64,000 nucleotides of DNA. Origin: Thinopyrum elongatum. Its lineage: Eukaryota > Streptophyta > Magnoliopsida > Poales > Poaceae. The stretch covers positions 524,658,228-524,722,227 of the forward strand of contig CM022302.1 in the NCBI GenBank assembly GCA_011799875.1. The letters are read 5' to 3'. A program made the position numbers and the translations under genes. The number at the start of each line of letters is the position of its first letter. Within the stretch, counting starts at the first letter, position 1. The notes beneath the pieces are model-generated. The model saw only the letters and a program-made list of their open reading frames with translations, did not search any database and was not told the DNA's origin. Below are positions 21,655-32,363 of the stretch, piece after piece.

Positions 21655-22026
21655 GAAAGTGCCCGACAGACTTCAATCTTCAGGAATCTTCGCCTTTCTT
21701 CACATGGGCGTTGTCTCCCGGTGGATGATTGGCTTGCCTCCAGTGTCTTCTAATTATATGAGCAATGCACAGAGATTGCTCACACCGTTGGCTTGAATCC
21801 TGAACTCTGCCTTCTTCTCTGATGCAAATATTCTGGAATCTGATGCATCAAACATTTTTTTTATATATATGGGTGGGTCTTCCCCGCCAATATGATTGAT
21901 ATACCATATCAATATTCGGGTTGCATCAATATTCGGGGAGGTCCTCCGCGCCCGAAAAATTGATAGCAATATCAATTCAAGTATATGGCCTATTGATTAA
22001 TACCAATATTCATGTATCATTAATTG

Positions 22027-22777
22027 CTAATCAATATGCTGCCCATGTCCAGCGATGTCCATATGGTCATCGTCAGACAAATAAGAAACATATTTTCGAT
22101 TACATTCTTTCTTTATTTCTTCAACTATTTCTTGTCTTAATTCCTTTAATATTTCTTCTTTCAAATCTATTTTCAATTCTTCTTTCCACACTTTTGACAT
22201 ATCTTCCCATTTTTCATCTATTTTCATATCAATATATTCCCCATTTAAAGAATCCACTCCTTTGACAAGGCATTCTTTATATGATTTATATTTTGGAGAA
22301 ATATTATCTTTTTCATATTCGGAGCTTGATTCATCTATTTTCAACTTTGCGAGAACTGCTGTTGCCGGATTGGCATTATTTCTTTTGTATTCTTCGTATT
22401 ATTTCTCAATAATTGAAATAACAACTATTCATTATCTTTGCCCAATTCAAGGCATAATTGACTTTATCATATGTTATTTCTTCCAATGTCATATGTATTC
22501 CAGATTTACTTCTATCGAACATAATATTTGTTGGTCTTGGTATATTTTTGTTCACCATATTAGAATATTCTGTAAGACTATTGAGATTAGATAGCATGTA
22601 TCGTTTCCTTTTTCTTTCAAGTATATTCATATTATCCAATATGCATCTTTGGAGCTCATCAACATGGATATGATTCTTTGGTTTGAAATTGAAGGTATTT
22701 GGTGGAAATATCTTTATACTATTATTATTTCGAAATATGCAGCATTCACTTCCACCTGCGAATGTACTTTTCTTCAT
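22027..22777 (-). pseudogene. viroplasmin-like last ORF, divergent type, U3
   Basis: Inverted counterpart of the U2 copy. From the ATG at 22777 the frame is open to 22406 (123 codons), longer than in U2, and includes a remnant of the viroplasmin-like part (SKSGIHMTLEEITYDK). It then stops. The shared charged C-terminal part is open from 22344 to 22027. U2 and U3 share this divergent N-terminal type and the same internal shortening, so they descend from one copy. Confidence 0.75.
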
Positions 22778-22830
22778 ATCTGTAAATAGGATATGTCAGA
22801 TAGAATATTATTCTTTGGTATGCTCACATA

Positions 22831-25060
22831 TTACTTTATAACCATTCCTTCCTTTATTTCTGTGCTTCCAGCACCATATTCTTCTTCTTTATTATTCTTT
22901 AGCTCATCTTTTAATATTTCTAGCATTGCTTCTAGTATATTCATCGTATTTTCTAGATTTCTGATTCTACTAGATAATATATTTTTTTTCTGGTTCAAAC
23001 TCTATTTCCTGTCTCCATATTTGATTTTTGGCTTTTAGACAGGAGGCACAAGCTTGCCTTAGACATAAGCTGCATGTGAACCTATTATCTTGGCTTGGAT
23101 AATATATACAGAAAGCACATTTGATATTATAATTACCTTTTCCTTTAACCCAATCATGTTCGCAATATACTTTGATCATCATTTCTATTTTTAAACCTGA
23201 TAACTCATCTATTAAGTCTATCTCATCTTCACTTCAATCATATTCTTGAGTCTCATTTTCTACTTCATCTGTTTCAATAATTGAATATATTGACTCATCA
23301 TCTTTATTTCTTCATTACATGTTATATATTTTCATTAACATTATCTATAATTAGAACTCTTCTTGCTCTTCATATTTACTAGAGTATCTTTTCTGGTCTT
23401 ATTAGGGCAAGTTCTACTTAGGTGATCTGGAGAGTTACATCATAAAACACCTACATGTTTATCATAAGTTTTTCTAGGATCATATCTTCTTACATTTCTT
23501 TTACGTAGAAATGGGGCTCTATTATCTGACCTTCTTAAGAAAAACCTTTTCTTAGTTCTAAAATTTCTATTATCTCTCCTTTGGGATTTATAATATTTTT
23601 TATCTTATACCTTTCTTCTCCATATGTTAATGGTATTTGGACAATGTTATTACAGAAATATAATCTGTTTTCTTCATAGATCTTTGAGCTTGTATGCCTG
23701 TACATATCTTTCTTAGCTGTTTAAAGACAAATGTTATGGCTTGAGATATGTTTACAATATTTCCTCCTGATTCCTTTTTATATTCCTCAAATATTATAGA
23801 TCCTAAAGGGTCAGGCAACTTATTAAAATATCTTTCTACTACTCCTATATTAAGCCTTGCTTAGCAGTGGTAGCATTATATAAGTAATGCTGAGAGAATT
23901 CTTTTATGCCTTTCCAGCTTGTTAGAGTTAATTTTTCTATTTCTCTTAATCTTTCATTTTGTAATGCAGTATGTCCTAATTCTGGATCTTCTGCTATGAT
24001 CATATTTGAAATAACATTTGCAAAGTTATTCAGATTGCTTCCTGCTCTTTTTAATTCTTGGTATTGATCAGGGCATGCTTCTACCCATTGTTCCCATAGG
24101 ACTTTTACAGATTCTCCTAAAAATGTTTCAAGATATGTTAACATATCTTCAACCTTTGTGCCAATATTATGCTGGTTTTGTATATATTTTTGAACTATTA
24201 AACTTTTCCATATGCTAATTATATTCGGCCAATCTATCGGATCATGGGCTGCTAAATTTAAAATAGCACCATCATTTTTATAATTTTGAAATTGCACTGG
24301 CCTTTCAAAATCTCTTCTCTTGGTACCCATATATCTATATTGTCCAGGGATATATGTGGGTTGGTAGTCATCTTTTTCTGGAGGCCATTGTCCAGCTGAT
24401 CTGGTAGGTCTACCCCTTTCTTCATCTCTTCTTACTGACGATTCTCCATATCCCCTTCTTCTTTTTCCACTATTTTCTACTTCCATGGCTTCCATTGCAT
24501 TGTCTAAATTATGCAATCCCACATCATCTAGTGAGTTATAAAAATCATTATTTTGTTCTGCATCATCATAATTTTTATCTTCTAACTCTTCTTCTTCTTC
24601 TTCTTCATAACTTTCTAATAAAAGCTTATTATTTATATCCCATTGCTCTTCTTCATCCACAACTTCAATCTTTGTGGCTCTGAGCATATTCTTATTTTTA
24701 TCATTATTTTCTTTGGTAACATTTTATTACTATTAATATTATCTTTCTTTACTTCTGCTGCTATGGTGTTATTTATCACACAGAAAACTAATTACTGGCA
24801 TTTTACTGGTTTACTCATTTTTTTTAATCTTTTTAATCTAGAAATTTCTCTAATGAAAAATAATTCTCTTTCTCTTATCTTAGGCCAGTCTGCTGTCCAT
24901 GAATGACTATATTCCCATTCTATATGCTTTAGTTTCTTTTCCCAATGAATTATTTCATCATCTATATTAGTTTTTTCCATGCATTCGGTTACACTTTTAT
25001 TTTTATTATCGCTAATTTCTGACATAAAAGGTTCTGTGTCTATTTCTTCTATTAAGTCTA
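22831..25060 (-). pseudogene. viral ORF3 remnant: linker, coat protein, Cys motifs, U3
   Basis: The minus strand lacks ORF2 and the movement-protein region: sequence just after ORF1 is joined near 25060 to the linker before the coat protein, a deletion of about 1.1 kb relative to U2. The linker is open 25091-24792, and the coat-protein part is open for 280 codons at 24687-23845, the longest coat-protein frame of the minus-strand unit. The CCHC finger near 23410-23460 is broken by a small insertion. The CX2CX11CX2CX4CX2C motif is kept at about 23115-23035, and the stop is at 22831. No protease or RT follows here either. Confidence 0.8.
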
Positions 25061-25095
25061 CTTCGTTTAATGCTACACTATATTCACTCACAAAA

Positions 25096-25593
25096 CTATG
25101 AGAGAATAAGAGTTTTTACCTCTTGAACTAACCTTTTTATTTCAGGAATGTCTTGACTTGATTCAAAGCGTGACGACGAGTCTTTACTTTTACAAAGATA
25201 ACGGCCTATTGACAACACTTCTTCTTTAATATAGTCGTTATTCTTGCAAATAATATTCTGTCTTGCTTTTGATTCTTCAAGTTTATGAAGAATGATATCT
25301 ATTTTATTATTTAACCCGGAGCACTTGTCTGCGAGTTTTTGATATTCTTTGAATATGCTTTCAAATTTTTGCTCCAGTATATCTTGCCTTTTTCCCCAAG
25401 ATATGTAAAAATTATATATCAAATCGACCACAATATTTAGCTGACTATGAGATGTATGCCAAATATGCTCCTCAGAGTGATTTATTCTGCACCTTATATT
25501 AATATCTTTTTTAGTATTTATTACCTTACCTGTACTAACTTCTAAATTTAAATACCTTAACCTTTCAATGATTATATTCTGGCCTGATACCAA
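25096..25593 (-). CDS. viral ORF1, U3
   Basis: An open, AUG-free frame of 165 codons, almost identical to ORF1 of U1, starting at the primer site (25580-25592). Coiled-coil character is the same. Downstream ORF2 is reduced to a short stub. With no ATG, a non-AUG start would be needed. Confidence 0.65.
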   Translation of the reverse strand: MVSGQNIIIERLRYLNLEVSTGKVINTKKDINIRCRINHSEEHIWHTSHSQLNIVVDLIYNFYISWGKRQDILEQKFESIFKEYQKLADKCSGLNNKIDIILHKLEESKARQNIICKNNDYIKEEVLSIGRYLCKSKDSSSRFESSQDIPEIKRLVQEVKTLILS

Positions 25594-26454
25594 CTATACC
25601 AAATTTAATATATATACACAAATATATATATATATCCAATATATTTTACCAATATTCTGCGGTCTATATCAGTGTGCGCGAACAATATATATGCGGTGCT
25701 ATTTGATGCTGATCAGTATCTGCGGTTAATATTCAGCTTACTATTTGGCACTATGCAAATAATTGGTGCCTTACTATTTAGAATAGTATTTCACTATTTG
25801 CAGCAATATTCAATTCTTTGCCACTATTTCAATGATATGCGTGTGTCTGATAGTTAACACGGCTAATTCTTGCTTAACTTCAACCAATATGCAAGATCTA
25901 TTAGCTGGCTGCCGGGACCAGATATTCGTCCTGTTCGTTCTTCGCAGGTTGTGAAATTCCTACTCGGTACTCACCATATTTATCATTACGTTGCATCAGA
26001 TGTAGCTAGTTACATTCACTTAACGGTTTTAATTGCAAATTTATTAGGCAAAATTCTTATCGTCTTCCCAGGCAGTTCCACCCGAAGGGAACACTTCTCT
26101 ACGGCAGCGGGTTCTCACTCAACGCCAACTCTGGGCTACACGGAGAACAAACACGCAGAGGTTTCTCCTATAGGATCCCTAGCATAAGAACTCTTCCCAT
26201 AAATTCAGAAATAAAAACACCAAGTGAAACCAAAGAAACTACATCATTTCAACAACATAATTTACATATGGTTTTCCCTTTCGGGAAACCCCGAAGGGAT
26301 TACACACGAACTAGGAGATTACCTTGATATTCTTGGCGATCTCAGCGCCTTCTTGGCTATACTACTTAGTGGAGTGGCTAATCTACTAAAGAAGAGAGCT
26401 GGCTGCTTGCTTCTCTCGAGTGCTCTTTCTCTTCTCTGGCTTGAGTGCTCTCTG

Positions 26455-26506
<52 letters not shown>

Positions 26507-26996
26507 CCTTTCTGTCTTCCTGTCTTTGTCTTTTTTTTATAGCCGCGAAACGGCTGCCAGTGAAGCCTTCGGGAGCCTCCGCTCGACTGCCAGCGATGCT
26601 CTCACTTATTTATTTTACATACGGTAGCATGCACGCGTGTCCTACTAGGGTACATGCGTGTCCTTCTAAAATATGGATAGGCACGAGAGAAAGTGCCCGA
26701 CAGACTTCAATCTTCAGGAATCTTCGCCTTTCTTCACATGGCCGTTGTCTTCCGGTGGATGATTGGCTTGCCTCCAGTGTCTTCTAATTATATGAGCAAT
26801 GCACAGAGATTGCTCACACCGTTGGCTTGAATCCTGAACTCTGCCTTCTTCTCTGATGCAAATATTCTGGAATCTGATGCATCAAACATTTTTTTTATAT
26901 ATATATGGGTGGGTCTTCCCCGCCAATATGATTGATATACCATATCAATATTCGGGTTGCATCAATATTCAGGGAGGTCCTCCGCGCCCGAAAAAT
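25593..26996 (-). promoter_or_regulatory. viral promoter, leader and intergenic region, U3
   Basis: On the minus strand this is a complete unit: intergenic DNA (about 26996-26542), TATA box TATAAAAA (26541-26534), a GA run just behind it (26495-26456), the splice-donor word (GT at 26322-26321), the hairpin, and the leader down to the primer site. It is the only promoter in the cluster that directly precedes a mostly complete leader and its own ORFs. If active, transcription would read from 26510 through U3 and the loop into the antisense of U2. Confidence 0.75.
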
Positions 26997-27303
26997 TTCC
27001 CCAAGATATGTAAAAATTATATATCAAATCGACCACAATATTTAGCTGACTATGAGATGTATGCCAAATATGCTCCTTAGAGGGATTTATTCTGCACCTT
27101 ATATTAATATCTTCTTTAGTATTTATTACCTTACTTGTACTAACTTCTAAATTTAAATACCTTAACCTTTCAATGATTATATTCTGGCCTGATACCAACT
27201 ATACCAAATTTTAATATATACACACATATATATTACCAATATATTTTACCAATATTCTGCGGTCTATATCAGTGTGCGCGAACAATATATATATGCGGTG
27301 CTA
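26997..27303 (-). pseudogene. viral fragment U4 (ORF1 start, primer site, leader end)
   Basis: A 0.3-kb minus-strand piece carrying the first 65 or so codons of ORF1, a primer site (27185-27197) and the last part of the leader, which breaks off in the TA microsatellite at 27302. The inner border joins intergenic DNA of U3 (GCGCCCGAAAAAT) to ORF1. Confidence 0.8.
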
Positions 27304-27328
27304 TATATATATATATATATATATATAT
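27302..27328. repeat. TA microsatellite at right edge of the viral cluster
   Basis: A run of TA units between viral leader sequence and CACTA-2 DNA (CATCAAGCGAATTC). With the run at 8281-8316 it brackets the whole cluster. Confidence 0.95.
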
Positions 27329-27555
27329 CATCAAGCGAATTCAACAATAATATGCGGCATAAGATACGTCGGCCTGTGGGGAGAAACAATTATGAAATAG
27401 AAGCAACGCATAGTAAAGATAGTTAACAAATTTCATCGTACCGAAACTAATTAACTAGAGTGTGGCACCATTTACATCTAATAGTTTCGTCGTACTGAGA
27501 CATTCGAACTTTCGTCGTACAGAAAGTAACAAGTAACTAAACAGACACATTGTCT

Positions 27556-28257
27556 TCAAGTAGTGCACTCTTCCCATCTGTCCATATCCGAGAGGGTGCA
27601 CCCAAGCTTAGTGAAAGGCGTCATGTCCTGACGCTGTAGGGCTATGCGGGTTCGGACGTCAGCTCGCGATATTGGGCCGCCGTAGAACATCCCATTTTCT
27701 TCGAGGACGTCTTTCATGATGATGGACGCAATTTCCTGCTGGATCCGGTAGAAATCATTTCGAAGTCGATTATCCGGCACGGCTCCGAAGGCTTCGGCCC
27801 ATCTCTGGATATGGGTATCAGATGAAGATTTCATGCAAAGTGATTGCACATCCCTTCTGTACTCCATCATTAGATGGATGACGTAGAATCCATCATTCTC
27901 ACTTCTTGCCGGTTCCTGGATGCAACAGAAGTCAGTCTTGTGGCCGAAACACAGCCCGACCTTATTTGTTTTTTTGCATTGGATGTAGCCACCCCGCATG
28001 CTAAAGCCCAGGAGAGCTCTGTCCAGAACATACTTTATGTGTGTGTAATTTTTCTTCTGTATGTTCTTCGACGGGTCCAAATATAGAGCGCGGGAGTAAC
28101 GCGGGTAAAGAACGATGAGAACGGCACGACGCCCCTGCTGCGCAAAATACACGATCAAGTTAGCCTCCATGCATGCAAAGTAATTATTGAAATGCACGAA
28201 AGAATGTATGTGTTATAGTGGCTATCCGCGGATGACTTACCCGGGATGATAAGGTAG
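27556..28257 (-). pseudogene. CACTA-2 Ulp1-like gene, 3' exons
   Basis: The last exon runs from a TTTGCGCAG acceptor (exon starts at 28137) to the stop at 27556. Part of the preceding exon (28257-28241, donor GGGTAAGT) borders the CACTA-3 insertion. The exon reads as the C-terminal half of an Ulp1-type (C48) cysteine protease relative: a beta-strand ending in LYLDPSKN, then a DFCCIQ segment and SENDGFYVIHLMMEYRRD. At the place where the family usually has the catalytic Cys before GFY/GYY there is Asp (NDGFY). The upstream part of the gene is at 33272-34281. Confidence 0.65.
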
Positions 28258-28470
28258 CACTAGTAGAAAAAGGCTCATTTGTCCCGGTTCATAAGGCCCA
28301 TTTGTCCCGGTTCGGGAACCGGGACTAAAGGGTCGGGACTAAAGCCCAACACCTTTAGTCCCGGTTCTTATATGAACCGGGACAGATGGGGCTCCACGTG
28401 GCCGCTGCGGCGAGCCCAGAGGAGGGAGGCTTTAGTCCCGGTGGTACACCAACCGGGACCAAAGATCATC
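28258..28470. repeat. CACTA-3 3' terminal and subterminal repeats
   Basis: Repeated TTTGTCCCGGTTC / GAACCGGGACTAAAG words behind the terminal CACTAGTAG, mirrored at 32980-33268. Confidence 0.92.
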
Positions 28471-28817
28471 CAGTGTCAGCAGCTCAGGAGCTGGGGGTTT
28501 TGTTTTTTTTTTTTGAAAGGGGGGGGGGGGTTTGGGGGTTTTTGGGTTAATTTAGGGGTTTCAATATTGTGTTAGCTAGCTAATAGAGAGAAGTGTCCTC
28601 TCTTATCTTCGTGCTGTCAACTCCGTATTATACGTATAGAGAGGACTCGACACGCTAGCTAGTAAGCAAAAGAAGGAAACCATTAAGTACACAAGATCGT
28701 CATGAACATATACAGAGAGAAGTGATCGACCTCCTCCTTCTCCGAGAGATTGGTCGAACAACAAGTTTTTGTATATCTATCCGACGCTACTAGCTACATA
28801 TATACAATATAAGATCC
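28471..28817. other. CACTA-3 3' non-coding region
   Basis: Holds a low-complexity T-run and G-run (about 28500-28560) and AT-rich DNA. No coding sequence seen before the stop of the Ulp1-like gene at 28818. Confidence 0.5.
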
Positions 28818-31800
28818 CTAACATCTGATGTCAAGTTCCACATGGTATTCTCCGGCTGGATTGATGACGTGGTCAAGAAAGAATCCAGCCAATTCCTCTT
28901 GAATTGCCTTTAAGCGATCTTGTGGTAGGAGTTTATCCCGCATCTGCCAAATCTAATTTGAAGAAGGGGGTCAATACATATATATGAATGAAACTCAACA
29001 CAAATGATGGTAATAAAATAAAATTGTGAATATTATTGCTTACGCACTTCATATTGTTTTTCAGAGTAGCCCCGCTTAGAGGTCGTTGCGTTGTAGATGT
29101 ACTCGCAAACGTAGTATCCACAAAAATTATTCCCGCCTTCCTGCCACAACCACTTTACGAGAAATAGAGGTCAATCAAACTGATAATCAAGCATTATAAA
29201 TGGTATTGATGAAACTAGCTAGAATCAATGGGAGATGCGCAGAACTAGCTAGTAGTACTTACTTTTGGGTGTGTAAATCGCAGATCCCCCGGCAGTCCCG
29301 GAACTTCTGCGGTGAACACTTTCCAATCCCTGCGAGACAAAGAAAATAATTACTTGATATCAGGAAATGAACAAAGTTGCCGATATGGTGCGATAATGAT
29401 CGATTGAACTTACTTCTGGAGCATTTCAGTCATGGCCGCATACTTCTTGGGATCTTTTCGTCTTGAGTCTAAGACGGTTACTAGTCCCTGCTCAAGCTTA
29501 ATCTCTAGGAGAATAAAGTGGAAGCTGCGCACGCATGCATAACTCATCAATTACATTACTATAACCTCGAGTAATAATGGAAACCGAATATGTAGAAGAC
29601 AGTAACACTCACTTGAAGTTGTAAGGAAAGAGTATTTTATCTTTGTTTTGATTTTTAAGCAACGATTGTAGCAAGTTGGCCTCGATTTCTTTCGGATTAT
29701 ATGTAACCGTCCATTCATCTATGAGATTTGTGTTAATGAACCCAATATCATAGATTTGTGCATTTCTGCATTCGACGATCTTCAATCTGCATAATATAGT
29801 GAGGATAATTATATATACATGCAGTGAAAGAGCTGAGCTATATATAGAGACTTAATTACAGAAGTATAGTACTTACAGACAGTAGCAAGTGATGATTATT
29901 TTATCGAGGTCCTTTTGATTGAAAAACTGGAAGAACTCCTCAAATGGAACAGACAACAGATCAATTCCAACGAGGTCGTGCTCCTCTTTAACTCTCAGCG
30001 TCAAAATATCCTTCCCAGACTTGCAGGTGTCCATGTACCACTTATGGAATCTTCGCATCATCGTTGTTAGAGGAGGATCACCAGGTCTGACGAGAGGCTT
30101 CCCGTACTGGTATTTGTGTTCGTCCACCTCCATTGTATCAAAATGTGCATCGTCGGGCAGGTAATCACCAGGATTGGTACCGGGCAGCATCCCCAGCAGA
30201 TTTGCGACGATATCGCTAGACACCTTGAGCGGGGGGCACGATTGGTTTGCCTGTTCGCCGAGCTGGGGAATTTTGTTCCCACTTTTTCGTTCTTGTAACC
30301 TTTTGTCAGTTGAAGTAGTTCCCGACCGGCGCGCTCCTTCCACTGCCTTTTTAAGAGCGCGGACATGGTTGTCATCCGGCGGAGCCGGTGGTGGTCGCTT
30401 CAGGTTCTTCACAGTGCGCTTCAATTTCACCGGATTCATCTTCTCCTCCGGAGGTGGATTTTTCTTTGCAAAAAAGTCCCTCACTTGGGCTTTACAGATC
30501 TCCGCGTTTTCCTCGTCGGTCATCTCGTATGGTAACTTCTCTAGAGGCGTGAGAGTCGGACCGAATCTGTATTGCCTCCCGCCTCTGGCTGTACTGCTAG
30601 GCGCCGGAGCAGTCGGAGTGGCTGCGGCTGTCTTCCTTCGTTGCTTACGAGGCGGAGAAGGAGGCGGAGTGCTACGACGCGCCGGAGCAGCCGGAGCGGC
30701 GGCGGCTGTCTTCCGCTGTTGCTGACGAGGCAGAGAAGGAGGCGGGCTGCTCGGACGCGCCGGCGTAGGCGGAGAAGGAGGCGGAGTGCCCTGATCACTC
30801 ACCAGAGGAGGAGGCGGAGGAGGAGGCGGAGTGCCCTGACTCGCCGGAGGAGGAGGCAGAGGAGGAGGCGGAGTGCCCTGACTCGCCAGAGGAGGAGGCG
30901 GAGGCGTCCAGTTCGGAAGGTTGATGAGCTCCTTCCGCCATAGACATGGAGTCTTCAGAGCAAGACCGAGCTGAGTCTCCCCTTCACCAGTAGGGTGGTC
31001 AAGCTGGAGCTCCTCAAATCCCTCTGTTATTTCATCGATCATCACAACAGCATAGCCTTGTGGAATCGAAAGGCAGTGAAAAATTGCGCCGGGTCCAGAA
31101 GGTGCAACAGAGCCGACAGCCGCCTTGACTTTGAGGTGCTGCCATTGCGCCATAAGGTGGCAATCTTGAGCCTCTGTGATAGCATCCACGGGGTAGCTGG
31201 GAGCCGTGAAGTCAGGCTGCTGAAGGACCTCGATGGAAACCACGCTGCTTCTCCGCTGAGATGGAGGGGTAGCTTCTGGGGTAGCTCCGGCAGGTCGCTG
31301 GCTCTGAACTAGTAGTGCTTGTTCCTCTAGCGCTCGTACCCTTGCATTCAGCGACTGCAGTTCCGTCTGCTCCACTTTCCTCCTCCTCTCCCGGGTTTTG
31401 TAACCGCCTGCGCTGGGAAACCCAACCCTCCACGCAACGGAGCCTGCCGTGCCTCGTGTTCATCCTGGGTGCTCAGGATTCCCGAGGGCCTGTGTGAGCT
31501 CGTCGTTCTCTCCTTTTTGGTGATCCTCTAACATGCGATCGAATTTCAGCTTCTCCTTTTCTATTTCGCATTGTCTCCTTGCATCAACAATGACCCGGTG
31601 GAGATCATCATCGGGCACATCGTCTGGTTCCTCTTGATCTTCAGCTTCCCCCGTTGCAGCATCATCGTATTCAGGGGGCACATAGTTGTCATCGTCCTCT
31701 TCTTCTTCGCTGTCTTCCATCATAACCCCTATTTCTCCGTGCCTGGTCCAAGCATTATAGTGTGGCATGAAACCCTTATAAAGCAGGTGGGTGTGAAGGA

Positions 31801-31957
31801 TTTTCCGGTCAGAGTAAGACTTCGTATTCCCACATATAGGGCATGGACAACACATAAAACCATTCTGCTTGTTTGCCTCAGCCACTTCGAGAAAATTATG
31901 CACGCCCTTAATATACTCGGAGGTGCGTCTGTCACCGTACATCCATTGCCGGTTCAT
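28818..31957 (-). pseudogene. CACTA-3 fused transposase-associated domain / Ulp1-like protease gene
   Basis: The first exon starts at MNRQWMYGDRR (31957, after a GCACGCAG acceptor) with the zinc-type transposase-associated domain (CPCPICGN), an acidic stretch, and a helix ending RMLEDHQKGEND. It continues in the same frame through a single TGA (31460) into a coiled coil (EQTELQSLNARVRALEEQ), a long Pro-rich linker (about 30900-30560) and an Ulp1-type protease. Five further exons with clean GT/AG borders follow (about 29790-29615, 29528-29414, 29330-29265, 29143-29051, 28942-28818). They carry HFILLEIKLEQG with the candidate His, VLDSRRKD with Asp, and NNFCGYYVCEYIY with the candidate Cys. Only the TGA, probably CGA mutated at a CpG, interrupts it. 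The transposase core is absent. Confidence 0.8.
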
Positions 31958-32132
31958 CTGCGTGCATTATATATAATTAAGTGTGTCAAAAACCATTACA
32001 AAACATCATGAACAGATAAGTGACCAAATTAATAGAAGTTCATCATCACATTAAAACCAAAGTACATACATAGTTCTCATTGAACAACATATAGCTCTTC
32101 AGAGCATCTAATTAAACCATACATTATTGAAA

Positions 32133-32363
32133 CTATGTAAAACATTTCAATGCAACAACAAATGCGATCATAATCGCAACCAAGGTAACAATTGATCCAA
32201 CGGCATAATGATACCAAGCCTCGGTATGAATGGCATATTTTCTATACTTTCTAATCTTGAAGCACATTGCATCCATCTTGATCTTGTGATCATCGACGAC
32301 ATCCGCAACATGCAACTCCAATATCATCTTCTCCTCCTCAATTTTTTTCAATTTTTCCTTCAA
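32133..32363 (-). CDS. small coiled-coil, C-terminal membrane-anchor protein of CACTA-3
   Basis: A 76-residue ORF homologous over its whole length to 1967-2197: a charged N-terminal helix (MKEKLKKIEEEKMILELHV), a shared YAIHTEAWYHYAVGSIV stretch, a hydrophobic helix, and a short tail (FKCYS-like end, here LKCFT). It lies upstream of the transposase-associated domain, as in CACTA-1. The frame stays open upstream to about 32430 (PTDPIVERLNLV), so it may be longer. Predicted tail-anchored; function unknown. Confidence 0.62.
   Translation of the reverse strand: MKEKLKKIEEEKMILELHVADVVDDHKIKMDAMCFKIRKYRKYAIHTEAWYHYAVGSIVTLVAIMIAFVVALKCFT

Larger units (their letters stand above)
8317..27303. mobile_element. 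endogenous pararetrovirus cluster (Caulimoviridae, RTBV/badnavirus-like, RT-less)
   Basis: About 19 kb of rearranged pararetroviral DNA. U1 (plus) runs from a leader at 8317 through ORFs 1-3 and a viroplasmin-like ORF to 14004, then promoter and leader to 15453. A partial intergenic region (15454-16550) leads to U2 (plus, 16551-21536). After a 118-bp loop comes U3 (minus, 21655 to about 26996), then a fragment U4 (minus, about 26997-27303). There are no LTRs or integrase, as expected for EPRVs, which integrate by host repair. Primer sites for tRNA-Met, a 30K-type movement protein, a coat protein and two Cys motifs place it near Tungrovirus/Badnavirus. No protease, RT or RNase H sequence is present in any unit. 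All units carry frameshifts or stops. Confidence 0.93.

Noticed and set aside
8317..27303. A replication-competent virus locus
   Set aside because: No reverse transcriptase, protease or RNase H is present and every ORF3 copy has several stops or shifts.
30541..30943. Arg/Pro-rich open frames on both strands near 30540-30940
   Set aside because: Shadows of the Pro-rich linker in the CACTA-3 Ulp1-like gene, produced by repeated GGAGGAGG-type codons.
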